Shown here piece after piece: positions 36,689 through 49,200 of a stretch of DNA of 64,000 bases (position 1 is the first letter of the stretch; each line of letters begins with the position of its first letter). The notes below the pieces were generated by a model. The model saw only the letters and a list, made by a program, of their open reading frames with translations. It ran no database searches and was not told the DNA's origin. The stretch is taken from positions 57,998,690-58,062,689 of the forward strand of contig CM034236.1 of NCBI GenBank assembly GCA_019916065.1, read 5' to 3'. The DNA is from Vitellaria paradoxa. Lineage: Eukaryota > Streptophyta > Magnoliopsida > Ericales > Sapotaceae. The position numbers and the translations under genes are program-made.

Positions 36689-37606
36689 AAATTATTGAGA
36701 AATTTACACTATTAAATAATCTAGACTATTAAATGATCATTAAATAATTTGAAGAAAATAAAATTAAATCAGAAACATTAAATCATTTGAAGAAAATCAA
36801 AATTATATCCCAACTGTAAATTTATGCATTGCAGTCCCCTAGAACTTGAAAAAGAAATGGTACAAAAAAAATGTTCTTTTTTGTTTTGTATTGTTTTGTT
36901 GGTAGGTTAAGCGACTGGGGATGAAGGATTTGGAGTACTTGATAAGTTTGGATCATTAGATTAAAATTTAATAATTTAATCAAAATTTAATTGTATATTT
37001 TTATTCAAATTAATGTGAATAAATTTGAACTATGCCAAGCGCACATCGCCTCCACTTTTAAAAATCATTAAGGTAAACAAATCATAATCAAATTGAAGAA
37101 GGCTAACGTTACTCCACGGCCATGTTTGTTTTGAAGGATTTCATACCGAGACTTGAATATAATATTTTAACAGGGATTATAAAAGTGATTTTTTTATTGG
37201 TTTGAATAGTACATTAAATGTGAATAGTATGTTTTATGTATAAATTAATTTTTATTAAAATTTAAATATTTAAAATTAATTTATATCAAATCATATTTCT
37301 TATCCACTTTATATTCTACCAATTAAATATAGAAAAATAATTCATATAAAAATTTAATCTTATATTAATTATATTTCATCTTATATATTATTTTTAGATA
37401 TTACTTAAAGAAGATAATAAATATATTTTATTTTTAATTTTATGTACTTTAAAAATAATTATTTATTGTGAAAAATAAAATATTAAAAAAACATAAAAAT
37501 GAAATTGATTTAATATTTGTATGTTTCATATTCCCCATATCCTATTTTCAAATATTTAATCGGAGAGTCACGTGGTTAGCAGTTAAGTCAAGAAAAGTAA
37601 TTTAAA

Positions 37607-37733
37607 GTATGTTTAGAGTGATAAAAAATGAGATAAAATAAAATAAATTATAAATTTGTAATTCGTGCCATGATATACAAAATGAATAATTTTTAAAAAT
37701 TATTAGCATTAACCCCAGTTAAACGCATCCTTA
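37607..37733. mobile_element. MITE, 'CGTTTG-AGTG' family
   Basis: The left end TATGTTTAGAGTGATAAAAAATGAGAT and right end TTAAACGCATCCTTA match the family ends at 2211-2341 in part, with an inner TTGTAATTCGTGCC block. Confidence 0.45.
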
Positions 37734-38643
37734 ATAACAAAAAAGAAAAATTTATATACATATATATATATATATATATATAGCCCAGCTGAGAGTTAAA
37801 GGCAATATTGTTTAATCATTCAAATATTATTATTATTATTAGCAGGGCATCGTGATTGAACAGTAGTTAATGGACTCTGGGCAAAAATCAACACCACTCA
37901 TTTGGCAGCTGGAATGGGAGCATGTTTGGTTAGCGAAATTTTGACTAAAAAAATAGAGTAAAAATAAAAAAAATGTGATATAAATATGATATATATTAAA
38001 TTTTAATTAAAAAATAGAAAAATAGTTAAAAATTAATAAATTTTTATAAGTTAAACAGTACCCGGTGTTTGTGGTCAGTCTGACAATTGACTAGTCATCA
38101 ATGATGTGTGGATTATTTCAAATGGCATCAGTGATGTTGACTTTCATCATTCGAACTTGCAAACAAGTGGATGATGACTCGATGATGATTAAAGTTGTTT
38201 CACATTTCTAAAATTACATTTATAATATTTAAATATTAGGTTCTATTCGCAAATCCTAACTATGAACTCCAGTTTTTTTAATTTTTTTAATAAATTAATC
38301 ATAATTATTCTATTATATTTGAGACTCTTTTTAGATCATAAATAATAAATATGTTGAATAACTGTTTTCAGATATTGTCATCATTGACCATAAAATCAGA
38401 CTCATATTCACCGTTTGATTGGCAACGTATGAAGTCAATATAAAATAATACAAAATTTTATATTTTTTTACAAATATAAATTACGAGATAGTAAAATTTA
38501 AATTTTTTTACTTATTGTACAATATATAAAATATTAACTTTTATAATTTTATATAATTTTATACGACTCCAAACACACCTAATATTTATTTACTTATTTT
38601 ATCAATATTAATTTTTTCTCAAGTGATACCTATCTATCCATTT

Positions 38644-39150
38644 GGGTTCGTTTGGTGCATCAACAAACAAAATAAAATAAAATAAATTTCCAACAACATC
38701 TATAAATCACTAAAATTCTCTATTACACATTTACACATTCTCACCTTTACCAATTTCAAAAAATTTTAATATTTCGCTCAAAAAAAATAAAATATTTAGA
38801 ATGAGGTTAACCGATTGCGTAATTTTTTTTGACAATCATATTATTCGAGTCAAAAACTTTCAAACGAGTACTATTATCACTATTTTATATGAATTTTTTT
38901 GAATCAGTGAAAATAGATTTAGAAAATCGTTCTTACGGTTTTGGCACTTTGCATCTCTAAAACAGAACATTGAATGTTGATTTTTTGAATCCGTGAGAAC
39001 GGTTACCCAAAACCGTTCTCACAGTTTGCTACTATTCATATCTAAAAAATACGATTTACAAAGAAAATACCAAACACCAAAATGAACTCCAAACACATTT
39101 TATTTCAATTTATTTTGTTTTTTCTTGTTTTTTACCACTTTGAACACACC
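38644..39150. mobile_element. MITE-like repeat, family U copy 2 (longest)
   Basis: It starts GGGTTCGTTTGGTGCATC and ends near ACCACTTTGAACACACCC. It shares the block series given for 34871-35246 and contains two extra partly repeated pieces (GAAAATCGTTCTTACGG and AACCGTTCTCACAG). Confidence 0.6.
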
Positions 39151-39967
39151 CCTATCTAGCTCTGTACACACTATAACTAGAAGTGTGCATGATTGAGTTA
39201 ATATTAAAAACTTCAATTCAGTTAATTTGATTTTCAATTATATTTTCTATTATTTTTGTTGAGATATCAAATAAAGAGGCATTTGGTTAGTAAAAATTTG
39301 ATAAAAAATATAGTAAAAATACTAATATTTGATGTAAAAGTAATATGTAATAAAATTTGATTGGAATAAAGTGTAAAAAAAATTAGTAAAAGTTAGTAGG
39401 TTTTGCTTAATTTTGGCTAACTAAACATCTCCTAAATTTAGTTCAATTTCAGTTGCACTACTCACAAAACCAAATTAATAAAAAAATTAGAATTATATAT
39501 ATAAATATAACATAACAAATTTATAAATATAAATAATAAATTTATACATATACGAGAACTAAATAAAAATAGAGAATAGAAATTTACGATGGAGATTTTA
39601 TGTATGCTCCGGTTAGGCCCGTACAACTTTGTTAAACAATTTTAGCCCATTTAATTATCAAGGGCAGGCTTAGAATAAAGGAAAGTATGTCGGCTTTTGT
39701 CCGGTCCAAAATTTTTAAAACTTATTTTTTTTTATATTTTATATATGTAAAATAGGGTTGTTATATTGCATCGCAGTATTAACTTGTCTAATTTTTTATT
39801 GATCCCCCAATATTACCATTGATTTGTCACAATATATATTATTTTATATATTTTTCTAATGAAAATTAAGTTTATATATCAAAAATTATAAAAAAATATT
39901 TATATTAGTACTAAATTAATTGCTTTTACAAATTTTCAAATTATTTTTTTAAAAAATAAAGTTTATA

Positions 39968-39999
<32 letters not shown>

Positions 40000-40309
40000 A
40001 AAAAGTAAGTGAATTTACATAAACATATATAAGGCCCGATTTTACGTAAATAAAAAAAAATTATTCTAAACCAGCACAGTCCATTATCAATGCAACATAA
40101 AAAATTGTAACAAAATTTAGATAAATTATAAAAGACAGTTTTAAAAAAATGCAAATATTTTTTATTTGGCTGTACGTGCATAAACAGTAACTAATTTTAG
40201 AAGACTGTAATTAATATTACTATTATTTTCTCAAACAAAAAATAAAACATGATTAAATAAATTCAATTATTCCCTCGTTGACTAAAAACTAAAATAATCA
40301 ACCTTTCTT

Positions 40310-40573
40310 CTGGTACGAGGAAACCTGCAGCCGCTATCGTAAGAGTGCGCACTGGGTGAAGTTCGCTCTGTGACTTTAACTGACAAAGAATCACATAGGG
40401 TAAATCAATCTAAGCAAGGTCTGACTGACCAGCTCAACCGAGAAAACTGTTAGATGGTCATCCACAATTAAAGGAATGACTGCCCCTGGAGATGAGTCGA
40501 ACCCGAGATCTATTGATCTCAGGCCTTTCAACTTGTCATTCAAACTAACTCAACTATCCCTTTCCGAGCAATA
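40310..40573 (-). mobile_element. tRNA-derived SINE-like element (minus strand)
   Basis: Read on the minus strand it starts GGATAGTTGAGTTAGTTTGAA and has a B-box-like GGGTTCGACTC 50 bp on, then a unique body to about 40310. The direct repeat CAACCTTTCTT lies on both sides (40299-40309 and 40574-40584), fitting a target duplication. I do not recognise the family. Confidence 0.6.
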
Positions 40574-40720
40574 CAACCTTTCTTTAAAACACGTCATCAG
40601 GTTTCTAATTGTAATAATTGCTCAAGTATTGGTGTAATTTCAAACAATACAACCTTTCTTTAAAACACGTCATCTGGTTTCTAATTGTAATAATTGCTCA
40701 AGTATTGGTGTAATTTCAAA
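40569..40720. repeat. 76-bp tandem duplication, two copies
   Basis: Copies 40569-40644 and 40645-40720 are identical except for one base (CATCAGG against CATCTGG). The right-hand flank repeat of the neighbouring SINE (CAACCTTTCTT) is part of the unit, so it appears again at 40650. Confidence 0.92.
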
Positions 40721-42633
40721 CAAAAAGTGTAAATCGGAATAGCGTAGACGGTGGAAAAAAAAAAAGCCAAGCCGTCAATGATGGAAAAGTTTCAGATGCA
40801 GTCCCCATTTCCCAAATCCAATGGGTCCTTCTTCCGATTGGACGACTCTCATTACCGACAAGGCAAGTCTTTCATCCAATCAATTTCCCCAAGCCTCTTT
40901 ACCCACGGAAAAGCTCTCCCATCCAAACCGCAATGGATATTCCACGATGCATTAATGACTTGGGCGTTTCTTATAAAATTTTAAAAATTTTTAAAAATTA
41001 TTATTTTTTATTTTATTATACAAATTACAAAATTTATAACTTATATTATTTTATCTCATTTTTATCACTCCAGACACACTAAATTAAAAGTATGTCAAAT
41101 TAAAAATACCCTACACGGAGCTGCTTTTTTTATTTTTATTTTTTATTAGAGGTGAATCTTTTATATAAATAATCTATTATTTTATAAAAGTATTAATTTG
41201 TAAAATTAAACATTAATTAAATTTAAAATTAATTAATTTATGTTACTAATTAAGCTTAAATAAATAAATAATTAAAGTAAACTTGTTGGATTGAAATAAA
41301 AAAATATTAAGTAGTGTTTTATAGTGAAGGAAAAAAGAAATTCAAATTAGTAGAATATTTTGACACTTTTATAAGTTTATTACTTTAAAAAAATAATTCA
41401 TTAAGATAATTCTTTATTATTTAAATGTTATTGATACATTATTTTAGTTTAAAATTTTAATTATAAAAAAATTTATTTTGAGTGAAACTAAACAAGTCTG
41501 TTTGATACCTTAAAAGTTATCAAAATTTACTTAAAAATTACAAAATTTTATCAATTTTTGTTATTTTTGTTTTACATTTGTTTACATTCAAAATTTAAAT
41601 TTTAAACTTCTCAAAAAAACTATAAGAAATTATTTAATTTTTTTAACTTTTTTCAACTTTTGTTAATTTTCTAACACGGTTTCTGACAAAAATTGTTAGA
41701 ATGTATTATTTTTTTAATCGTTTCAACGATTTTTTGATATATTTTAATTGATTTTTCAAATAATAAAAAAGTGATTGAAGCAATTATTTTTTATTTTATC
41801 TTATTATTATTTTTTAAATTTTTTGTCCGTTTTGGCCATCCAAATGGCCTCCGAATAAACTAGCGGTTGTCGGTAAACGAGTACCCGCGGAGTGCAGTGG
41901 GTGCCCGATAGCACAGCACCAACGGACGGGCAGACAGGGCCGGACAGTAACAAATGAACCTTAAGGAGCCACGTATTAACTGAATTTAACGGACCATAAC
42001 TAATACCCAATGGTTGGCTGCCAAAGTGTACTATTCCAGAACAAGTGAGAATACCAACCCCATATTGGAGCAGCAAATCAAAGAACAACGGACAAGACAA
42101 TAGAGGAGCCTTTACTTATGTTATAATATCTCATTATAACACATTTATAAATAAAAAAAAATTCTTATTTTGCATTAAAATCAACTACCACTTAACTTTT
42201 TTCATCCTTTTTTTTTTCTCGGCATTAATTAGTTTATAATTTATTTTAATTTAGATTTTCAATATATTACATTAAGAAATTTTTTTTATAATGATCATTT
42301 TATATTATGACACCGAAATAATTGCACCATAATACAATATATCTGATTTCTTTTGTTGGATAATAATTTGTGTAAGGTTGAGTTTGTATTTATTAATTGA
42401 CTTGGAATTAATGTAGGAATTTTAACTTTGGATGTGTTCAATTGTTAGTTTAAATATGAATTTGAATAATTTAATATAATAAATTTGTAATTAACATTAA
42501 AAGTAAAAATTATTTAAAATTTAGGAGTAGTTATTAATATTTTTTTGTTGTTTAAAAAATTAGTTGGTCAATTATAATAATTGTCCAAATTGGTCGCCAC
42601 TAGTATATAGATGGGACCATTGAATAATATTAT
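40721..42633. other. Intergenic DNA with one MITE
   Basis: No gene is seen. Positions 40961-41082 resemble the 'CGTTTG-AGTG' MITE family (TGGGCGTTTCTTATAAAATT on the left; ATCTCATTTTTATCACTCC on the right). The G+C-richer block 41850-42080 is unclassified. Confidence 0.45.
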
Positions 42634-42981
42634 GGCACCGTTTGGCACCATAAACTACTTTTATAAATCTCCAACAATCCTTCTACTTCTAATTTTTTCG
42701 TCATTATGAATTTCAAAAAATTTTAATATTTCACTAAAAAAATAAAAAATCTGGAAGTAGGCTAACCGAATGTACAAATTTTTTATACAATCATATTTTT
42801 CGTGTCAAAAGCTTTCAAACGAGTACCATTGTCGCTATTTTTTGTGAATTTTTTTGAATCCGTGAGAACAGATTTGGAAAATCGTTCCTACGATTTGCTA
42901 CTTTTCATAAAAAAAAGGCACCAAAATCAACTCCAAATCACATTTTATTTCAATTTATTTTTTTTTTACTCCAAACGGGGC
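42634..42981. mobile_element. MITE-like repeat, family U copy 3
   Basis: The ends GGCACCGTTTGGCACC and CTCCAAACGGGGC form an inverted repeat. Inner blocks match 38644-39150 in order. It lies about 250 bp upstream of the PES-type start codon, so it forms part of that gene's promoter region. Confidence 0.65.
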
Positions 42982-43044
42982 TATAACGCACAAAATTATA
43001 TAACAGTATTCACAAATTTTGAGAAAATACCAAAGCATATACAA

Positions 43045-43120
43045 AATTTATATTAAAGGCGACCCACCCGGACGAGACTCGAACATGCGACCGACAAACT
43101 TGTTCAATGGCTGATTTATT
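43045..43120 (-). other. tRNA-like / SINE-head-like fragment
   Basis: The minus strand reads GTTCGAGTCTCGTCCGGG, which resembles a polymerase III B box followed by the start of a SINE body, with TTGTCGGTCGC before it. No complete element or flanking repeats were found, and there is no tRNA fold. Confidence 0.3.
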
Positions 43121-43226
43121 CTGTAGGCGCTCCTTTGTCCTTAGAAAGCCTTTAAAATTATAAAAATCCATTGCGTCTCGCCAGATAAAGATTTTCCGAT
43201 CTCTGTCTGAGTCACGAGAAACCTTC

Positions 43227-46200
43227 ATGGCCGCCACTGTAGCGGGCGTTTTCGCGGCCCGTTTGTCGCCGGTCTCGCGCCATGAAGTATCTCCGGCTAC
43301 TGGGAAGTTCAAAGCGAAACGTTTCGCGTCGGCAACAGTTACCGGTCAGCAATCGGTTTCGTCAATCGAAAGACCAGAGCCGTTGGAAACGACAGTCTCC
43401 GAGAACGGAAGGGTCGAGAAGAAGCAAGAGGCAGCCACAATGGCGAAACACGAAGGTGAGTCGGAGGACCAACTGTTGAGCTTAAATGATTACTTTGAGC
43501 TGTCGAAGGAAATGATCAGATCGGACGGTGGGCCGCCTCGATGGTTCTCGCCCTTGGAGTGCGGGTCTCGCTTAGACAACTCTCCTCTCTTACTCTTTTT
43601 GCCAGGTCGGTTTTTTCCTTTCTGTTCTTACTTTTTATTACCAAAAGTGTTCTTCAACGGCCCCCCCCCCCTTTCTTTTTGGGAAAAAAATGTTATTCCT
43701 GAAACATTTTTCCATCAAAAAAAAAAATTATACAGAGTACGGAATGTATAAATGATGATCATCCTTTTTTCAGCTGTTTTCATTTGATTTTTTCATCACA
43801 TAAGCAATCATTTTCTAGTGAAGTTGTAGGCCTGTCTTTTTGATTTCTAAAAGCACGAGTGCTAATTGAATATAAAATCTTTTACAACTATCAGGAACTG
43901 TGATGTGCTGTGTAGATTGCTTCCTGATTTATGGTTCAAATACAGTTTGATTTTTGAAACAGTTAATACTCTGTTTTGTTTTTCATTTATTTTCTTGTTA
44001 TTTCTTGATCACGCTGCGTTGGTTGACTTGCGTTGACTTTGTATTTTGCAGGAATTGATGGGGTGGGGCTTGGACTTTCCTTGCATCATCAAAGACTTGG
44101 AAAGTGAGCTCCCTAATTTACATTTACTTTGGTCGCCCTCGTTTTGGGGGGGGGGGGGCACTCATTATAGACGACCTTGAAAATTTTTATTACTCATCAT
44201 CTCTGTTAATTTAAATATATGAAAGATATGTCTTTGAGGTGCATTAGTGTGCTTTTATTATGAATGGTTATGATATCTAATCCAGGGTTATTTTCTCAAA
44301 TGAAGGATATTTGATATATGGTGCTTACATATCCCTGTTTTGGATCGAACACCATTTTCAGGTCTCTTCTATTTCCTTTATGATGATGTATTTGTAGCAT
44401 TCAAAGGACAGGACACAAAAATATAGCATCACTTGTTTTGCTTAAGGATTTCACAATGACATATTCCACCCCCTCCCCCCAACAAACAACAACACACGCA
44501 AACACACCCCTTTGCCTGGCATTTATAATTTCATCGTCCCATGAGTTCATCTTGAGTGAGCGGTAAGAGATATATAAACCATATTCGGTGGGATTGGTTT
44601 GCTATAAAATGCTAAAAAACTGTGAAAATTGTTGAAAGCTTCTAAAAATTATTCACTTTTTATCTCATTGCATGAATTACGAATTCACAAATTATCTCAC
44701 TTTATCTCAATTTATTTCAGTTTTTGCCACTACAAACGCACCCATTGTAAGACAAACTAGTCCAAATTTTAGGGACATCCAAATTAGAGTTAATTAATCA
44801 GCTGAAGATATAGTGCAAGACATTTATTTCTGGTATGAATAGCATGGGGATATTAGTCTTTCCAACTTATTGTTCAGGCCTGGTGGAGCTGGTTGAAAGA
44901 ACAGTAAGGTCAGAGAATTGTCATTCACCAAAGAGACCCATCTATCTTGTTGGAGAATCCATTGGGGCATGTGTTGCATTAAGCGTTGCTGCCCGCAATC
45001 CAGACATTGATCTTATACTAATTTTAGCTAACCCAGGTTAGGCATCTCCCTCCCATGAATCATCATTTTAATGGAAGCTCATCAGTTGACTATTGTTTAA
45101 CTGCCAAATCCTTTTGCATAATGTTCTGTGCCAGCTACATGTTTCAGCAAATCACAGCTGCAGCCTCTTATACCTCTATTACAATTCGTGCCTCAGCAGC
45201 TTGATCATACTCTAGCTTATATATCGAGTTTAATGACAGGTAGGTTTGCTTGCCTCATTTCTCATAATTCTCATTCTATTTGTACTGGTTCTGTTGCTTC
45301 TTAAATACTACTATGAAATGGAGCTGGCAACAAATCAGCTTACCATCTGACTTCATGTAGATACTGAAGTACATTGTTATGAAATGCTGTTAAAGCCTTA
45401 AAGGTCCTGTGGACAATGCTGTATGATAAAAATGTTGGCAGAGTCTGTTTGCACATATTACTTTTAATATAACTTCTGGTTTGACCTTTTTACTTTCAAT
45501 ATGTATATTGGCCACATTCCACAAAGGCAGAATCCTAGCTGAACTGAGACTTCTATGGTTACCCCTGTAAAATGGTAACAGTGACATACTACATGAGTCA
45601 ACTCCGTTGGTCATGATTGCTGATGTAAATGAGCATGTTTTTTTCCCAATATCTTTCTTTCCAAATTCCTTAAATATTTATGTTCCAACGACGGCACAAA
45701 GTCTACTCACTTTTATCAGCTATTCATTGGCCTAATCAAGTGGAATATTTTTTATGTTTAGGTGTTCCTTTGAAGATGGTGATGGCTACAGTCAATAAAA
45801 GACTTCCTTTGCAACAAACAGTCAGAGAACTATCAGAGAGTATTGGTGCATTGCCATCATACCTTTCTGTAAGATTCGTCATTTGACCTTGAATAGATAA
45901 GTGAACTATGATTTTAACTATCAGAGAGTATTGGTGCATTGCCATCATACCTTTCTGTAAGATTCGTCATTTGACCTTGAATAGATAAGTGAACTATGAT
46001 TTTATTTTCTTCTTGGAGATATCATTCTCCGTATTGGTAATTGCTGTTGGGTATATGGCTGCCATGGGCCCTAACTGATGGGCTTAAAGCTTTTGAGTTG
46101 GTAGGTGTCTGATACATGTTGTATTGTCACCTAAGTTTTAATCTTCTAACAATTACATCAAGAATTGAGAAGTTACGAAGAGAATTTTTTTTTTGGGGGG

Positions 46201-49200
46201 AGGGGGAGGAGGTGAGGATGAGTTCAAGTACCATTTGGTGGACTGGAACTCCATTTGCTGACCTGTAAAGGATGGGGAGAATTGGTATTACGAGGTTGAC
46301 TTTGTTCAATGAGGCTTTATTGGATAAGTGATTCTCCATGGTTTGTGTGTGCGAGAGAGGCTTTGGAGAAGAGTTCGTTAAAGTTTGGTCTCCAGTTGGA
46401 TGGTTTGTTTTCTTCTAGTGGGAATGGCGTTTATATATCAAGCTTATGGTAGCAAGTATCCCTCCTTTTAGGTTGGAGGCAGGATAGGATTAATTTTTGG
46501 AATTAACACTAGCTTGATGGTAGGTATTAGCAGGTTTTGTTCTCGGAACTTTATGAGGTGGCGGCTAACAGTTAAGCTTCATTTGCATAAAAGCTCTCTT
46601 TGATTGGTGGGAATATTGTGTGGAGTTGCACGTTGCATGGCAATCTATTTGATTGGGAAATTGAACAGTTTGGTTGGATGATGCATTTGTTATATGAGGA
46701 TAAGGTCGGAGGTGGTGAAGATGAAATTCAGTGGATGTTGACAAAACTGGGGGTGTTTGAAGTGAAATCTTATTATAACATTTTGATTTGGTCCAAGGTG
46801 GATCATTATCCTTGGGAATGTTTGGAAATTTGAAGAAGAGGTTGCATTTTGTGTGTGTGTGTGTGTGTGTCGTGTTGTGATTTGGGACAAGGTATTGACG
46901 ATTGATAATCTTATTTTGAGAAGGCAAATCATTGTTAATTGGTGTTGTTTATGCAAGGGGGGTGAGTAATCTATTGATCATATTATGGTACACTGTTCAT
47001 GGTTGAAGGAATGTTGGCATTTGATACTTGTTTTTGTCTTTCTTGGGTTTTCTTTATGAGAGCGAATCTATTGTTTTAGCACTGTGGGGTGGTAGAATGA
47101 GTAGACCTTTCCAAAAAAAAAAAAAAAAAAAAAAAGAAAAGGTAGAATGAGTAGAAGGAAGATAAAGGCTTGGAGATTGGTGCCATTTTTCATATCTTGG
47201 GTGATTTGGAGGGAGCAAAATAGAACTTTTCAAGGAATTGAAACTTTTTAGCATAAAATAGAGAAGATCTTTTGATGTTGACTTTGTATAGGTGGATTAT
47301 GGAGAGTATAGATCCGGATTTTGATTGTTTCTTATCTATCGTTGAGAAAAAATGGGGTTACAATTGTTTTGTAATTGTGCTGCATCCCTTGATGCCTTTT
47401 TCAATAAAATTTCTATTTATTTATATAAAAAAACAATTATGTCAAGGAATATTTTATGGCATTTCTGCAGATGTTTCTTGTCCATACCAAAATTTGTCAA
47501 CATTTATTGTGCCTTTGGTTCAATGTGGATTTACCACGTCTGTCTGCAGTACTCTCACAATATCATACGAGTTTGTCAAAATTTATGCCGCTTTTGGTTT
47601 TCAACATGGATGTAGCACATTTGTCTACGTTTGATGTAGGACGATAGAGAATAAAGCCAAGAAAGAGAAATATAGAGAGAGAGAGAGAAGAAGTTTAGGA
47701 GAGAGGGAAGAAAGAAGAAGAGGGGAGGGAAAACAAGCCACGAGACTTCAACAACTCAAATTTTCATATTCATCAATATATCAAACCCTAATCATCATAA
47801 GCCTTTAAATAGGCTAATACATTCTCAAAATTACTGAAAATAAAGCAAAATCAAATATTCTTATAAATCCTTCTTAAAATAAATCTAAATAAAATTTTGC
47901 CTAAAATAAAATAAATCTTTAATAGAATATGGTAAAATTCTTATATAAAATGTAATCTTAATAAAATAAAATTCTAATAATAATTATTTCATATTTTTTT
48001 TGGCTTCCGCATCATTCTCTACCCTTTAGAAAAACTTGACTCCGTCGAGTTAAAAATTTGCAGTCCTTCAATCGCTAGGCCACGAACAAAGCGGATGTTC
48101 AAGCTGCCCCCAAAGTTCATGAACACGCGTTAGGAGTGGTAGAAATCTAGTGTATCCACCAAGTCTTCCGAAATAGAAGTCCCGCGATTCAGAAAATAGA
48201 ACTTATAGATGTTGGAAGAATACAAAAAATGGATTAACTTGTGGGAGAAGTTTAGGTGTAGGAAAGACAAAATTCACAGAAGCACCATAAATTTTAGGCA
48301 TACTCTTCAACCCGATAGTACCTACAGGGACATCAGTAATATCGTTGGAAATCTGTGCCTCATCAAAAGAAATGACTTCATTAGTAGCAATAATTTCGGT
48401 AGTCGCAACAATTTCATCAAGTGGCTTGCCTACGATTTGGTCATCATCTGAAAAATAAAAGTCGTCAGGATCAGGCTTATAAATCAACTCTTCAATTTAA
48501 TCATCATTAGGCTCTCTCTTCACTTCAAAGTGGTCGTCATCAGATTTTCTGTTTGGTTCATCAATTACTTTTGGAATTTAGTTAAGGGCACCAAATAGAG
48601 GAGCTGAAACTATATTCGACTTTGAATTCGATAATTGGTTAGAACAGAGGTGAATAGGGTTGCTCGGCCAATAGTATTCCTCCCATGTGTCTAACCTCAC
48701 GTTCAGTCTTTGAATGGCTTCAGTGAGGGTGTTGCTATTTGGGTTTGCATCTGGTTATTATTTGATTGTACCTGATAGTGTACTGACAATTTCGAATCTG
48801 CAAAAATGAACTGTGAGATGTTTCGAAGCCTCCTAGAGGTTGCTGGAGCTTCGCCGAAAGTTGTCGGAGGTCGCCGAAACTTTGCGTGGAGCACAGGTCT
48901 GATCGCTGGAGTGTAGTGGTTATTTTGGATTTCGCCGAAGGTCACAGGAAAAGTCGCTAGAGGTCACCAGCCGGTCACCAGGAGAGTCACCGGAGGTTGT
49001 CGGAGTCACCGACGAGTTCACCGAAGGTTGGTGGTGCCAATGGTGGGGTTTGCCGGAGTTGGGTACTGCTGGGAATGTACAAAAGTGTACTCGAAGGGTT
49101 TGAGAGCGTGTGGGGTGCGTGCGGCGGCTATGACTGCAGTTGAGGCTAGGGTTTGAGATGAACAGTGACTGTTCGTTGATTATAGATCGATTTGCTCTGA

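Larger units (their letters stand above)
34286..40298. other. Intergenic region full of MITE-like repeats
   Basis: No gene is recognised after the BRO1-type 3' UTR. MITE-like copies are at 34871-35246, 35721-36018, 36390-36688, 37607-37733 and 38644-39150. A long G run lies at about 35299-35319. TA runs occur near 37761-37782 and 39966-39984. The G+C-richer block 35335-35480 is unclassified. Confidence 0.55.
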
